NCBI GenBank assembly: GCA_029204225.1
Contig: CM055099.1
Coordinates: 63,192,142 to 63,256,141 of the forward strand
DNA: 64,000 nucleotides
Source of the DNA: Diphasiastrum complanatum
Lineage: Eukaryota; Streptophyta; Lycopodiopsida; Lycopodiales; Lycopodiaceae
Direction of reading: 5' to 3'
Made by a program: the position numbers and the translations under genes. Under the pieces are notes generated by a model. The model did not search any database, was not told the DNA's origin, and worked only from the letters and a program-made list of their open reading frames with translations. Shown here piece by piece: positions 11,363-22,463 of this stretch (positions are counted from its first letter, which is position 1; each line of letters begins with the position of its first letter).

Positions 11363-11720
11363 TGTAATAGATCCTAACACCACAGTAGGGCAAACACTAA
11401 CTGATCCACCCAACCTTGCCTACTCCCTGATATAGAGTAAGCCCCTCCTAGCCCAGTGTGAGGACTGGTAGCATGCTACTGCCAAGTGTCGGCCACATGG
11501 CACTGACGTGGCCGACTGCACGTCGGGACCCAACTGGGGGCCCTATCCTGCTGACAGGGTCCCTAGGCTGTGTTAGGCCCGCCATGGCTATGGACCATGC
11601 TGGGGCACACTACTCACACTGTCTTGCCCTGTTGGTCATGTACACTGGACACGACCCTGACTGTGGTATCTGACCTATCTGTGTTCTCTAGGGTTCGGCA
11701 CTGGTTACGAGCTCGTAACA
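11363..11720 (-). repeat. Chromovirus 5' LTR
   Basis: 358 bp, two differences from the 3' LTR. It would hold the element promoter. The 5-bp duplication GGCTG follows at 11721-11725. Confidence 0.95.
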
Positions 11721-12232
11721 GGCTGCTTCTTCAAGAGGAGCAAACGAGGCAAAACTTTGCGGGTGACACTCAACAAGATCAAGCTTTCTTCACGAAAGGC
11801 AAGGGCAAAGGCAAGTCAAAAGGAAAGGGGAAGCCTCCTTCCAAGGATGAGCAAATGCCTGTTGGAGGTCAAAATGTCAACACTCAAAAGAAGAAAGGGA
11901 AGTGCCATTATTGCAAAAGGTATGGGCACTTCATCAAGGATTGTAAGAAGAAGCTTGCAAAAGAGGAGAGTAAAGGAATTGATACTAGTGCTTCACTTGC
12001 TACTTTGGAGCAAGAGCTTGAAGCTAGTGGTGATCTCTTCAACCAAGACTATGCTTTTGTGTCTAATATTGCTTCTACTAGTACTACTACATCTATGAGG
12101 AATTCAGATTCTGTTTTGCAAGTTGCTGATTTTCAGCCCATTGAATGGGTGATTGATAGTGGTGCTACTCGTCATATGACTTCTTGCAAAGAAGCATTCG
12201 CTAAATTAGTGAAAGTGCAAAATGGAAGCCCA
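11721..12232 (+). pseudogene. Copia family 2 Gag C-terminus and start of protease
   Basis: Continues the gag split at 5405. LLLQEEQTRQNF is followed by a lysine/glycine stretch, a CCHC knuckle (CHYCKRYGHFIKDC) and the protease active site (WVIDSGATRHMTSC). Copia sequence stops at about 12230, inside the protease, where an unrelated repeat begins. Integrase, RT, RNase H and the 3' LTR are missing. Confidence 0.85.
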
Positions 12233-12487
12233 TGCACCACTAGTAGTGCACTGTGACACCTCACTGGACACCTCTTCAGCCTATCTGGGCCACGTCATTC
12301 AGTTCCCCAATGACTCACTGATAGACCCATACAAATCCACCATCAAGTGTTTAGGCCTACAACCATTAATTATGACCATGTACACATAAGGGCCCCAATT
12401 CCCTAATAGTCACAATTAACTTATGGGTTGTTGGTCTATTGGTCCCTAGCGTGGACACGCTACTCGAGACCAGTCATGGGCATGACA
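12228..12487. repeat. Dispersed repeat R, copy 1
   Basis: About 255 bp that match 55757-56007 in inverted orientation, from CCCATGCACCACTAGTAGTGC to ACTCGAGACCAGTCATGGGC. The partner copy is part of a roughly 500-bp insertion with a TATA-like GTATAAGTATA, so R may be part of an LTR. No coding capacity is seen. Confidence 0.6.
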
Positions 12488-13087
12488 GGTGGTGTCGAGG
12501 ATCCCACACCAGAAGGCGGGTCAGGTCCAGTACTAGGCCTTGCCTCATCTACAGCTCTGTCCTCTCCATGCGAAGCGAGGGGTGAGCACCAAGCGAAAGG
12601 CAAGCGGGGGGCGTGATGTGGTGGCCTCTGGCTGAGTCACTGCATCTCTATCTACAAAAAAAAAAACAATTCAAGTTAGGTGCCTAGTGAACCACTGGAC
12701 TACAGTGAGTCGCGACCACTGACTAGTCTGTGATTTCAAAAGCACAATTTCAAGCAACAAGTCATTCGAATTGCTTTGAACATTGGAATGTATAACGTAA
12801 GATGACAAAATCATTGAGTGTCCATTGTCTACCTCTCACTATGGGCCCCAACCTCAAAGGGCTAGCCTCGTCCGGTGCAGCAGGAGTGAGTATCATCTCA
12901 GGAGCATGCATGCAAGGGGCAATCTCTTACCCCCTCAAATGTAATAAATGGACCTAATGCATGTGGGCCCTCATGTGTAACTGATGTGGCAGTATCTGCA
13001 AGTCCATCTCTTGGTGCCTGATGTGCCATAGGCTGCATCGATAGTAACGTGATCCCATATGGGATCGCTATCCCTAGGCATGGTGCT
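12488..13087. other. No gene recognised
   Basis: No ORF with family resemblance and no clear repeat, apart from a short A-run at 12655-12667. Confidence 0.5.
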
Positions 13088-13130
13088 CCCCCCCCCCCCC
13101 CCTCTCTCTCTCTCTCTCTCAAATGACGGA
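13088..13130. repeat. Poly-C and (CT)n microsatellite
   Basis: A run of about 15 C followed by about 14 CT units. Confidence 0.9.
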
Positions 13131-13462
13131 TCTTTCTCTCTCTTTGCCTTAATCTAATTTCTAGAATCTACTATCTAGTATCTAGATTCTATGCTGGAAG
13201 CCCTAAGTTCTAACCCTAAACCACCAAGCTCCAACAACAATGACACTCAACCCTCTCACAATGTCCACACTCAACCCTATCAATCAAGAATCAAGATGAT
13301 AGATCTATCATCTATGATCTCACATACCAAAAGCAAGTATCCAATGTTGATTCTTGATTGATGATTGATCAATGATCAAGATTCATCATTCAATGCACAA
13401 AACGTAAATGTCAAATGATAAAACACAATGCACATTGTCTTCTAAGCACCAACCCTAAACCC

Positions 13463-14566
13463 TCAATGGTCAGTAACTATGGTAAACTGGGAGCCATACA
13501 AATAATGTCTCCAAACTTTCAGGGCATGAATCACAACAAAAAGCTCCTTGTCGTAGGTGGAATACCGCCTTTGAGCAGGATCTAATTTTTTGCTTTCAAA
13601 AGCAACCGGTCTACCATCCTGATATAGGACTGCACCTATAGCATAGTCACTAGCATCCGTTTCAAGCACATATGGCTTGTTAGGATCCACTATGTGTAAA
13701 ATAGGTGTTGTAGTCACACAGTATTTGAGGTTCTCAAAACTCTGATTCAACTCTTCAGTCCAAGTAACCGGAGGACTGAACTTACTGTGCCGGCTAACTC
13801 TCTTAGCCCCTTTGAGGACATTTGTCAAGGCCAATGCAATTAATGCATAGTTCAAGATGAATCTATGAAAAAACCCCATAAAGCCCAAAAAGGACTTAAC
13901 CTCTCAGATGGTTTTAGGAATAGGCCATTCACGTACTTGTCGGACTTTATTTGGGTCAATTTCCAACCCATGGTCCGAAATAATGTGACCAAGGCATAAC
14001 AACCTTTTCTGGAAGAATACACATTTGGACTCCTTGGCAAAAAGCTTCTCCTGTCTAAGTAACTTTAAGACAGTCTTGAGATGCTCCTCATGCTCCTCCA
14101 AGGTCTTACTATAGATGAGAATATCATCCAAGTACACTATTACGAACTTTCCCAGATATGGATGAAGAAGATCGTTCATCATCTGCTGGAAAGTCGCTGG
14201 AGCATTTGTCAAGCCAAATGGTAAAACCAGAAACTCATAATGGCCGTACCTAGTTCTAAACCCGGTTTTTTCAACATCCTCAGTCTTTATGCGAATCTGA
14301 TGATACCTTGATCTCAAATCGATTTTGGTGAAGTACTTTGCACCATGCAATCGATCAACCAGCTCATCCATTCGCGGCAAAGGATAACGGTTTTTAATCG
14401 TTAATTTATTCAACTTTTTAAAGTCCACACAAAGACGAGTGCCTCCGTCTTTTTTATCAACAAGGAGCACAGGTGCCCCCCAGGGAGATTTACTAGGCCT
14501 AACATGGCCCATCTCAAGGTAATTTTGTAGTTGCCTATAAACCTCATCCTCTTCAGTAGTACTCAT
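13463..14566 (-). pseudogene. Gypsy family 2 reverse transcriptase and RNase H remnant
   Basis: Minus-strand Ty3/gypsy pol. The segment 14566-13904 carries RT: RLCVDFKKLNKL, IDLRSRYHQIRI, MPFGL-type [16 protein letters not shown] and the active-site YLDDILIYS. A stop and frame change at about 13890-13904 separates it from 13888-13463, which holds the RT connection and the start of RNase H ([28 protein letters not shown]). Sequence ends abruptly after IVTDH at about 13463, so the rest of RNase H, integrase and the 3' LTR are gone. It is related to, but distinct from, the intact chromovirus at 5.4-11.7 kb. Confidence 0.88.
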
Positions 14567-14745
14567 CCTATATGGGTATAGTGATATAGCTGAACTACCA
14601 AGAATCAGTTTAATACCATGGTCAACACCCTTAGAGGGGGGAAGACCCTCAGGAAGCTGCTAAGGAAACACATCGTTAAATTCTTGCCTAAGTTTCCTAA
14701 AAATTTTACCTTCTGGTGAGTTTTCTTGCTTTAGGTTATTAGACA

Positions 14746-15330
14746 TTAGTTCCATTGGAGATTGTAAAATTGCAAACTGCGTTCTTCATGGTAAGTAAAA
14801 TCTTTTAACCAACATAAATAAGAACTGCAATCAACAACATCCATACATTTAACTGTTTCCAAAGCAGAAAGCATATACGGAGTAGAAATATCAACATTTC
14901 CATTTATTTCTATGAGTGAGCCGTTATGCAAGAACAACAAACTGTGTGTTACATAGTTTTTTCTCATAGTCTCGTTCCTCTCATAGAACCACTCCTTACC
15001 AAGTATAACATCTACCCTATCTAGATTCATAATGTGAAAGTCTAAATTATCTTTACAGGCTTGAATCTCAATTGGTAGATGTGGGACTATCCAGTCCCAT
15101 ACTTGGTTTTTTGCGCCAGTTGCCATCTTCACAGTGTATCGATGGTCACTTTGCCTTGTTTCCACCTTTAGCTTCTGCAACAAATTAGCTTTAATAAAAT
15201 GATGTGTGGAACCATTGTCAAATAAAACAGTTACTGCTTGGCCACCCACAACCCCCTTCATCCGAATGAGGTCATGGGCCAAAAACAGTCGTATTGAAAC
15301 AACAATGCTCGCACACAGAATTACCAGCAA
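14746..15330 (-). pseudogene. Gypsy family 2 protease region
   Basis: Retroviral-type aspartic protease upstream of the RT on the minus strand, with the active site LFDNGSTHHFI and the later block DVILGKEWF. It overlaps the end of the gag frame in another frame, indicating a frameshift at about 15280-15330, and it is separated from RT by broken sequence at 14567-14745. Confidence 0.8.
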
Positions 15331-15742
15331 AGGAAAGATCTACGCTAGATATGCTAGAGTTACCTAGTGTCTTAAAAGATGCCCCTTTAGCTTTCCGTTT
15401 CTTTGGACATTCTTTCGCGACATGACCTAGTTCCATGCAATTGAAGCATAGATTGTCGCTTCTGGCTTTCATAAAGGTTTCTTGGTCCAAGGTAGATCTT
15501 TTCTTCGACTTACCTGAACCCGAAGACCCATCCTTTGCCTTGTCTTTCGATTTCTTTGGAAAGAAAGGCTTCTTACCCTTTACGTTGGGCAAGACACCAG
15601 TCTCAGGCTTAGCCATCATACGAGTATCATCGTAGATTCTGGCGAAGCGAATAGCATCCTCAAGGGTAAGAGGCTGGTTTCTCCTCACCTTTAGCTGGTA
15701 GTCTCTTCGCAACCCAAGTATAAAATGCAACTTTACTAGCAA
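15272..15742 (-). pseudogene. Gypsy family 2 Gag C-terminal part with zinc knuckle
   Basis: Gag end on the minus strand: LGLRRDYQLKVRRNQPLTLE resembles the chromovirus block [19 protein letters not shown], then a lysine-rich linker and the knuckle CFNCMELGHVAKEC. The N-terminal half of Gag lies separately at 16144-15872. The piece between is lost or scrambled. Confidence 0.8.
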
Positions 15743-15871
15743 AGGATCTATTCTAGTTGCAAAACGAGAATAGACTTCCTAAAACTCTTGTAAGCATTGA
15801 TCCAGGGGCCGGTTCCCCATATGGATCGTTACATAAATCCTCCCAATTCCTAGGAACTTCAGGCTTACCCC

Positions 15872-16144
15872 TTATATCTTGCCACCATGCGAATTCCATC
15901 GATCCAGCCATTGCAAGACCACCTCCGGGGTTCTATCCTTCTTTTCCCCAGCAAAAACTTCAGGAGTGAACAAGGGTTGGTGCACCAATTGCCTTAGCTG
16001 CACCAATTCCTTTAGTTCCTGCTGATCTTGACTGTGTTTAGATTGCATATCAACAATCTGTTGCTGTAGATTGTTAATTGCAAGCAACAAGGCATCAGGA
16101 TCTAAGGTAGAGGTAGATGCAGTAACCTCCATGGCAGGGGACAT
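15872..16144 (-). pseudogene. Gypsy family 2 Gag N-terminal fragment
   Basis: About 90 codons starting MSPAMEVTAST, with a predicted coiled coil (LLLAINNLQQQIVDMQ) and then PEVFAGEKKDRTPEVVLQWLDRW, which matches the chromovirus block [19 protein letters not shown]. It ends in a stop before the main Gag domain. Confidence 0.7.
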
Positions 16145-17002
16145 AGGCTGTGTGGTAGGAGTCGGGTAGGCTCCAGTTTTACAAGAAGAAGAGAGGTGAA
16201 TTAAGAAAGAGATGATAGAAGAGAATCAAAAGTTACTCAAGGAAGGTAGATACAAAACTACTATGGCTGTCTCTTCACAAACCAAATGGTATAGTCCATG
16301 GCTGCCAAGAGGAATAAGAGAGAGCAAAGAGAAGGATGCACCACCACCTCCACCTCTTTTCACAAAAAACTCATGCATAGGAGAGGTATGCCTCCCTCTC
16401 CATGCTATCCTACTTCCTGCCAAGTGGCCTTGCTTTGCCACCTGGCCTCCACGTAAGCACCTCTGGCCATCTCCCATCATCCTGCCAGGTGGCCTACAAC
16501 GCGCCCCCCCCCCCCCTTTCCTTTTCTTCTTTTTTTCAGGACTGTCCATCGCTGGAAAACAGGGACAGAACTGGGAAAAAAGCATTCTTTTGCTTAGGGA
16601 GGGTCCCAATTTTGCCAACAAAGATCAGAGAGGAATCGGAATTGAAAAACGCTGCCTTCTGCCACCTGTCCGGGCCCTGTGGTCATGCAGCGATCAATAA
16701 CTTCAAGTTTTTTTGCGCTGAGGAGGGTCCATCGCAGCAGATCTGTGCTTGAATCTGAGCGGAATGGATGTCCAAAAGCCTGCCACCTGTCCTTTCCTGG
16801 ACAGTGCCACGTGGCAGGTCCTTTTTGGGCCCCCCCAACTGTTTTTTTTTTAACTTTTTTACTTCGAAATTCAGAAAAACAGCGGAAAGAAGAACGCTAA
16901 AAGATGCATAAAAAATGCATTTTAAGCCCCTTTTGAAATCCGTCAAAGGCATCGTAAATTACAGGAAAACTACTTCGGATCAACACACCTGCCTTCAGCA
17001 TG
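16145..17002 (-). other. Gypsy family 2 untranslated leader
   Basis: About 860 bp between the gag start and the primer site. It holds a poly-C run at about 16505-16516 and no supported ORF. Several CCACCTG(T/G)CC-like stretches occur. Confidence 0.5.
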
Positions 17003-17019
17003 CAATGGCTTTGATACCA
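17003..17019 (-). promoter_or_regulatory. Primer-binding site of gypsy family 2
   Basis: On the element strand TGGTATCAAAGCCATTG, an initiator-Met type primer site two bases from the LTR end. Confidence 0.75.
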
Positions 17020-17021
17020 TA

Positions 17022-17448
17022 TGTTACAAACCCTACTTACTGCAAACCTCCAGGTGCCAGTTAACCACAAGAGACCGAACGATTCACGTTCCACCCCGCC
17101 GTAGGACCTAATCCGGGTCCACCCTCCGTGCCCTGGCCTGTGACCGAATCAAGTTGGATCCGACTTCCATCCTAGGCGGCGTCCCATACCACCGCCTAGG
17201 CTCTCAGCCATCTCCTACCTCATGCTAGCATACATCTTGGCCGTGCACACGCTCTCCATCCACCTCCTCCTAGGTAGATAGAATGGATGGCAAAATGAGT
17301 CCTCCTCCCCTTGAATACCTCCAAGGAGAGAGACTCCAAGCCACGTGCAAACCAAGATCATGACACGTGGCAACCATGCAAGTTCACGAGTCACCAGTCA
17401 AGTCTACAGGCCCAGTCATCGTCCAATCTCAAGTTTGGGTTTGGGACC
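17022..17448 (-). repeat. Gypsy family 2 5' LTR, truncated by LINE sequence
   Basis: Starts (plus-strand reading) TGTTACAAACCC next to the primer site. It runs about 425 bp to where LINE reverse transcriptase begins near 17449. The outer end of the LTR was not recognised, so the right boundary is approximate. Confidence 0.55.
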
Positions 17449-19293
17449 CAAGGGAGTTGGGTCCACTCTCTCCCACTCTTTTTGCATTGTACATTGATGA
17501 TCTAGAGCGGATCATCAAGGAGGAGGGTGGTGATGGATGTCCACTTGCTGATGTTATTATTCCTATCCTACTGTATGCAGATGATGTGGCATTGCTATCC
17601 TCTACAGCCTCTGGATTATGGCGACATCTTGATGCTCTCTATGGTTTTTGCTTAGTGTGGGGCTTGACGGTGAATACTGCTAAGACCAAGGTAATGGTGT
17701 TTAACACTAACCGACAACATATGAGAGATAACACATTTTATTATGATGGACAGCAGCTGGAGATTGTTACCTCATACACCTATCTAGGTGTACTATTCAC
17801 CGGTCCCTCACTCACTTTTCGCTCTACTGCTCTATCTCGCCTGTGTAAGGGGCATGCTGCCTTGGTACATATGGAGAGAGTGTGTACTACTTACCATATT
17901 CATGATCCTGCTTCTAGAGACCACCTTTGTTCTACAGTGGTCTCACCAGTGGCTATGCACTCGGCGGAGGTTTGGTGCCCAGGGATATCTCAGGGTACTT
18001 GGAGAGACATCACTCGCCTGCAGATCACCATGTTAGGGAGGACGATTCGTGCGAAGCCATTAGTTCCTCATGATATTCTTTTAGCGGAGTTCACCTCACT
18101 CCCGATGGTGGTAGAGGCTTTGTTTCAGATTGTTACCTTTCTACATCGACTTGAGACCTTGGATACTCACATATACGTGATGGTAGCGCTTACTTCTTCT
18201 CAGGCTATAGCTGGACAGTAGGCTAGATCTTCTTGGTACGGTGATGTGGTGGCTTTCTTTCAGTCATGGGGCTTCTCGATGCTGGATCTCCCACTTGGAA
18301 CTCATGCATTTATCAGACAACAGCTGTATCGTAGATATTGTCACATAGTATGGGATCGTCTTGATCATGACAGGGTCAAGCTTACCTTTTATGGCACACA
18401 TATCTTACGCAAAGACAGTTTGGGACTTCCTATTAGACCTTTATATCTATCTCTTCCTCTTTCTTTTGTGCTCCGATATAGGTTGGGATAGTTACGAGTC
18501 TCTTCGCATCAGCTTGCTATCGAGACAGGCAGATATTCAGGCATTTTGAGAGAGCATTGGATATGTCAGGTATGCATATTGGGTGTAGTGGAGGATGAGT
18601 TCCATTTTATCTTCACATGCCCTACATACTATGAGATACGTGGTCGAGATCATTGTTTGTATCGGGACACCCCCACTACCCTCAGTACCTTTTTGGAGTA
18701 TCAGGATCCCAGATGTGTCGGCCTTTTACTTCGAGATGCTTATGTTGAGAGCCTCTTTGATACCTTTTGAGAGTATTACTGATTTGGTTCGACATCTTAT
18801 TACTAGCTTCTTTCAGAAGCGTGAGCGCGATGACCTATCAGATGATGAGGTAGTCATACTGGTGAGGGCGAGAGGCCCAACGTGCTCAGCCACCACCTCC
18901 TGCCAGATCTACACGAGCCTCCAGAGCTACCAGAGCTCCTCGACCACAGATCACAGCTTCTATGGGTATCAGTCATTTTTTCCGAGATTGATATTTTATT
19001 CTTCCTTTTACTTTCCTTAGTAGAGCAGGTGGTTAAGCTCTAGCACTTGTACCCTCTTCAAAAAACTCTTGTATTCTTTTTATGATTCTATGTTCGATGT
19101 GTCTTCTAACTAGCTAAAGAGATTACTATATTGTTTTTTCCACTTAGACTAGCGTTTTTTTTTATGTTGTCCGACATGGACAGTGCTCCCACGAGATATG
19201 TACTTATTTCTTCTGTCTTATATGCGCTTGGGCACCCAACAGACATTAATATAATTTCTTTTTCTTCTTCTTCTTCTCTCTCTCTCTCTCTCT
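17449..19293 (+). mobile_element. LINE copy a, 5'-truncated, with (CT)n tail
   Basis: Non-LTR reverse transcriptase fragment. The frame 17449-18221 contains GPLSPTLFALYIDDLE, the catalytic YADD (ILLYADDVALLSS, about 17570), AKTKVMVF and a TYLGVLF block. Broken frames then continue through 18246-18491 to a C-terminal zinc-binding segment (CQVCILG...DEFHFIFTCPTYYEIR, about 18560-18640). The upstream RT part and endonuclease are absent. The 3' end is ACAGACATTAATATAATTT followed by a pyrimidine tract ending in (CT)n at about 19272-19293. LINE copy b begins right after that tract. Confidence 0.82.
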
Positions 19294-20022
19294 ACTATGG
19301 CCAAGCTATATGGATCCGTTTTACAGTCTATTGTCAGCTCACGGGCAGAGACAGAGGGGTTACATGCTATGGGACAGGCAGGTTTTCGCACTGGCTACTC
19401 CACGGCTGACCAGATATTCATCTTGGGATGCATTATTGAGGAGGCTAAGTTCAGAAAGCAGAGGGTTTATTGTTGCTTTGTGGATTTCCGCAAAGCCTTT
19501 GATTCTGTTCCGAGACACCTTTTACTCCAGCGCTTAGCATCGCTTGGCTTTTCTCAGGAGATCATTGCTGCTATCGTCACATTGTATGAGAGAGTGCTGG
19601 CCCGTTTTCGAGATGGTGATGGATGGTCCTCTTACATTCATAGTACAGTGAGACTTCTGACAGTCAGATAGACATTCCAGTACGACGACCGAAGCTCCAG
19701 CATCCTCTTCGCTCCTCCAGGCCCAAGGCTCTTCACCGGAGGCCAACACCTGCTTCTCACCATATCACGCAGTTTTTTATATCCACTTAGCTAGTTAGCT
19801 AACTTATTTCAGTTTTCTCTTTCCCTCTGTGTAGCTGGTGGTTAAGCTACTGATATTGTACCCTCAACAGAGTTGGAGGTTAAGCTTTGTTTTTCTCTCT
19901 GTTTTCTAGTGCTGGTAAAGCTTACATGGACAATGCTCCTTCTTTTTTGATGTACTTTCTACTTGTCTTATGTGCCCTCGGGTACTTGACAGACATTAAT
20001 ATAATATAATTCTAATTCTAAT

Positions 20023-20064
<42 letters not shown>
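19294..20064 (+). mobile_element. LINE copy b, internally deleted, with (CT)n tail
   Basis: Begins immediately after the (CT)n tail of copy a. An open stretch 19297-19671 encodes the N-terminal RT region: GQAGFRTGYSTADQI, then CCFVDFRKAFDSVPR with the motif A aspartate. Sequence then jumps at about 19660 to the LINE 3' untranslated region, so the YADD region and C-terminus are deleted. The 3' end ACAGACATTAATATAATATAA is followed by a (TC)n tract to 20064. Confidence 0.78.
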
Positions 20065-20065
<1 letters not shown>

Positions 20066-20750
20066 GGTCCCACTTTTAGCATGAGACAGGCCGCCACCAC
20101 TCGACTTGGGAAGGGTCATGCTCCCTAGTTCTACTTGAGCGGTTCTGTTTTCGGAAGTCCATCCAGCATGCTCAGAGAAAGTGTCGACTTTTTGATACCA
20201 TTGTCACCCCCACGGCCTTGATATGCAGCAGAGACATGGGTCTTCTTTCTTCACATTGGGCCAGCTTGTCACGTTTGCAGACCACCATGTTAGCTCGTCT
20301 CTGATCCGAGCGAAGCCCTCAGTTCCACATGAGATTCTACTGGCCGAGTTTGTAGTACCACCTCTACAGATTGACGCAATTTTCCAGCTTATCACGTATA
20401 TTCAGAAATTACAGGCCATGCCGGATACAGACAAACGATACACTCAGATTGCACTATCCTCATCACGCCATCTCCATGACCAGGGCTACAGACTATCATG
20501 GTTCTCTCAAGCATCCCACCTCCTACATGAGTCATTTGGAATCTCCATCATTGAGCTTCCATCAGGCACTCACCAGTATATAAGACAGTTTCTATGTCGA
20601 GTATATTTAGCACGGACATGGAGTCGCCAGTTGGGAGTTAAGCTTGATTTCTACCGGACCAACTTTCTTGAGCTAGATGTAGTCGGAGTTCCAATACTGC
20701 CACGATACTTAGCCTCAAGCTTATCACATTGCCTCAGGGTTGGGTGTGAT
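20065..20750 (+). mobile_element. LINE copy c, truncated at both ends
   Basis: Starts right after the (TC)n tail of copy b. It encodes TRLGKGHA, FDTIVTPTAL and, in 20223-20750, the post-RT region (RAKPSVPHEILLAEF, LPSGTHQYIRQFL, KLDFYRTNFLELD), matching copy a's RAKPLVPHDILLAEF. A frameshift near 20223 breaks it. The match ends at about 20750 and no 3' tail is present. Confidence 0.72.
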
Positions 20751-20847
20751 CTTGACATATGTTTGCCCTTATTAGCGGCCAAACAATTTCTATTTGAGAT
20801 TTGCATTCAAGTTCTAGCCAGAACAACACTCTCTAGCAAATCCTTTC

Positions 20848-21465
20848 TTAAGGCTACACAAAGTATCAAAGAGCAAGGGAGTGGATGATGAATTACCTAA
20901 TGCAATATTTGTCCATGATGCGATTCTTGAATGGATATCAGCCATTGTGGAATATTTAAAGTTGGGTAGGCCACCTCTTGGTTTTAGCTAGGTATAAGAG
21001 AGCAAGATGATCATTAAAGTAGCACCATACTCCCATGTGGAGATGTGTAAAGCTAATATAATGAAATCTAGGCATTATTTGCAAGCTAAATGTTTTGCTA
21101 TCTTTGTAGATCATCAAGCATAATCAAGACTTGTACAATGCATACGATAGTTAGATATTTGCTATTATTACAAAAGATTGAGCTCAATATTGCGGTTAGG
21201 AAAGGTGAGCAACACTATATAGAAAATTGTCTATCAAAGCTACACAATGTTCTAGAGAGTATGGAGCGGATGATGAGCCACTTGACGAAATATTAGTCCA
21301 TGTTGATGTAGCCCCTTAATGGATAGTTGTCATTCGGGGATATCTGAAGTCAACCAAGCGGTCCCTTGAATTAGGTAGAATAGAAGAAGCTGATCATCAA
21401 AGCAACTCCATACTCCCCCATGGTGGGATGATAGATGTGTAGGTGACGAGTAACGTCACATGAAG
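20848..21465 (+). repeat. Diverged tandem duplication
   Basis: About 20848-21060 and 21230-21465 resemble each other in order: AAAGCTACACAA, GGATGATGA, TCCATG(A/T)TG, GATCATCAAAG or GATCATTAAAG, CCATACTCCC and GATGTGTA. The divergence suggests an old event. No protein family was recognised. Confidence 0.5.
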
Positions 21466-22050
21466 TATGACAGCCCCATAATTTTTTTAGATGGGTTCCT
21501 TGTTGCTAAGAGTCTTTCATACTCTTTGTTGTGTACTTTGAAGTAGATTGAATGGTTATGCAGTCTTATGGATCCATTAAATTTGCCTTGTATGGTTGCT
21601 GCTTTTTATGAGCGATTGAACCAACTAGTTTATTCAATCTAGATATGTTGCTGTATTAATGTGTTTTAATTTGTCCATAGGTTGAGATTTTTTCTACCAA
21701 TGCTGTTTAGCACTTCAACATTATTAGCTGTAATCATATGTTAAATTGAATTGTAAGCTTATAAGAACAAGACATTTAAAAGGCGGTAATAGATCCTCAC
21801 TGAATGCAGGCATGTCAATAACCATCTCGACGAGGAGGAGCTATGTAGAGATCAAGCTCTTGCCTTGAATCTAGCATCATCTCATACTTCCAACGTACAA
21901 CTCTTTCCTTATGTATAGTAGTGTCTATCTAGGTTGGTTTTTGAGAATGAAAACCATACAAGTGAATGGAATGGTTTCGATTTGTCTAGCTGATGTCTAT
22001 GCGTTCTTTCAGTGCTTAAACAATGTTGTTTTTTACTCGTTTTTATGTTG
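21466..22050. other. No gene recognised
   Basis: AT-rich sequence with no supported ORF or repeat. Confidence 0.5.
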
Positions 22051-22053
22051 CGA

Positions 22054-22109
<56 letters not shown>
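22051..22109. repeat. (CT)n(TA)n microsatellite
   Basis: About 10 CT units followed by about 18 TA units. hAT copy A begins at its right edge. Confidence 0.95.
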
Positions 22110-22111
<2 letters not shown>

Positions 22112-22463
22112 TAGATCCAGCGGTACCCTGGTACCGCAGATCCACTGTGGTACCGTGGATCCATACTGATCCGCGGTACCACAATATTTAATATTTTTTA
22201 ATATTTAATATCTAATATATTAATATATATTTTTTTAACCTAATCCCCCCCCTCGCTTCATCTCTCTCCCTGCCCATCGTGCTGCTGTCTGCGCCCTCCC
22301 TGCTGTCCGCGCCCTCTATGCTGCCCCTCCACTCCTCGCCATCATACTGTCTTCGCGTTGCACTGATCGCTTCCGCCCCTGCTATTGCTATTCCGGCCTT
22401 TGTTGTGGTTTTTTCCAGCCTTCCGCCTCCTATCGCACTCACGATCATCTCGGTTCTCGTCCG

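Larger units (their letters stand above)
5406..11720 (-). mobile_element. Complete Ty3/gypsy chromovirus inserted in copia gag
   Basis: A full-length 6,315-bp LTR retrotransposon on the minus strand. LTRs at 5406-5763 and 11363-11720 are both 358 bp and differ at only two positions by eye. The insertion is flanked by a 5-bp target duplication, GGCTG, at 5401-5405 and 11721-11725. Removing the element restores the copia gag reading (DELVGL joined to LLQEEQ). It has a primer site, a polypurine tract and one open gag-pol frame of 1,595 codons. The near-identical LTRs and open frame point to recent insertion. A related copy with a gag deletion is at 25210-29684. Confidence 0.97.

Noticed and set aside
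13250-13420. Inverted TTGATTGATGATTGATCAATG-type sequences as a MITE
   Set aside because: Simple degenerate repeats with no clear ends or target duplication.
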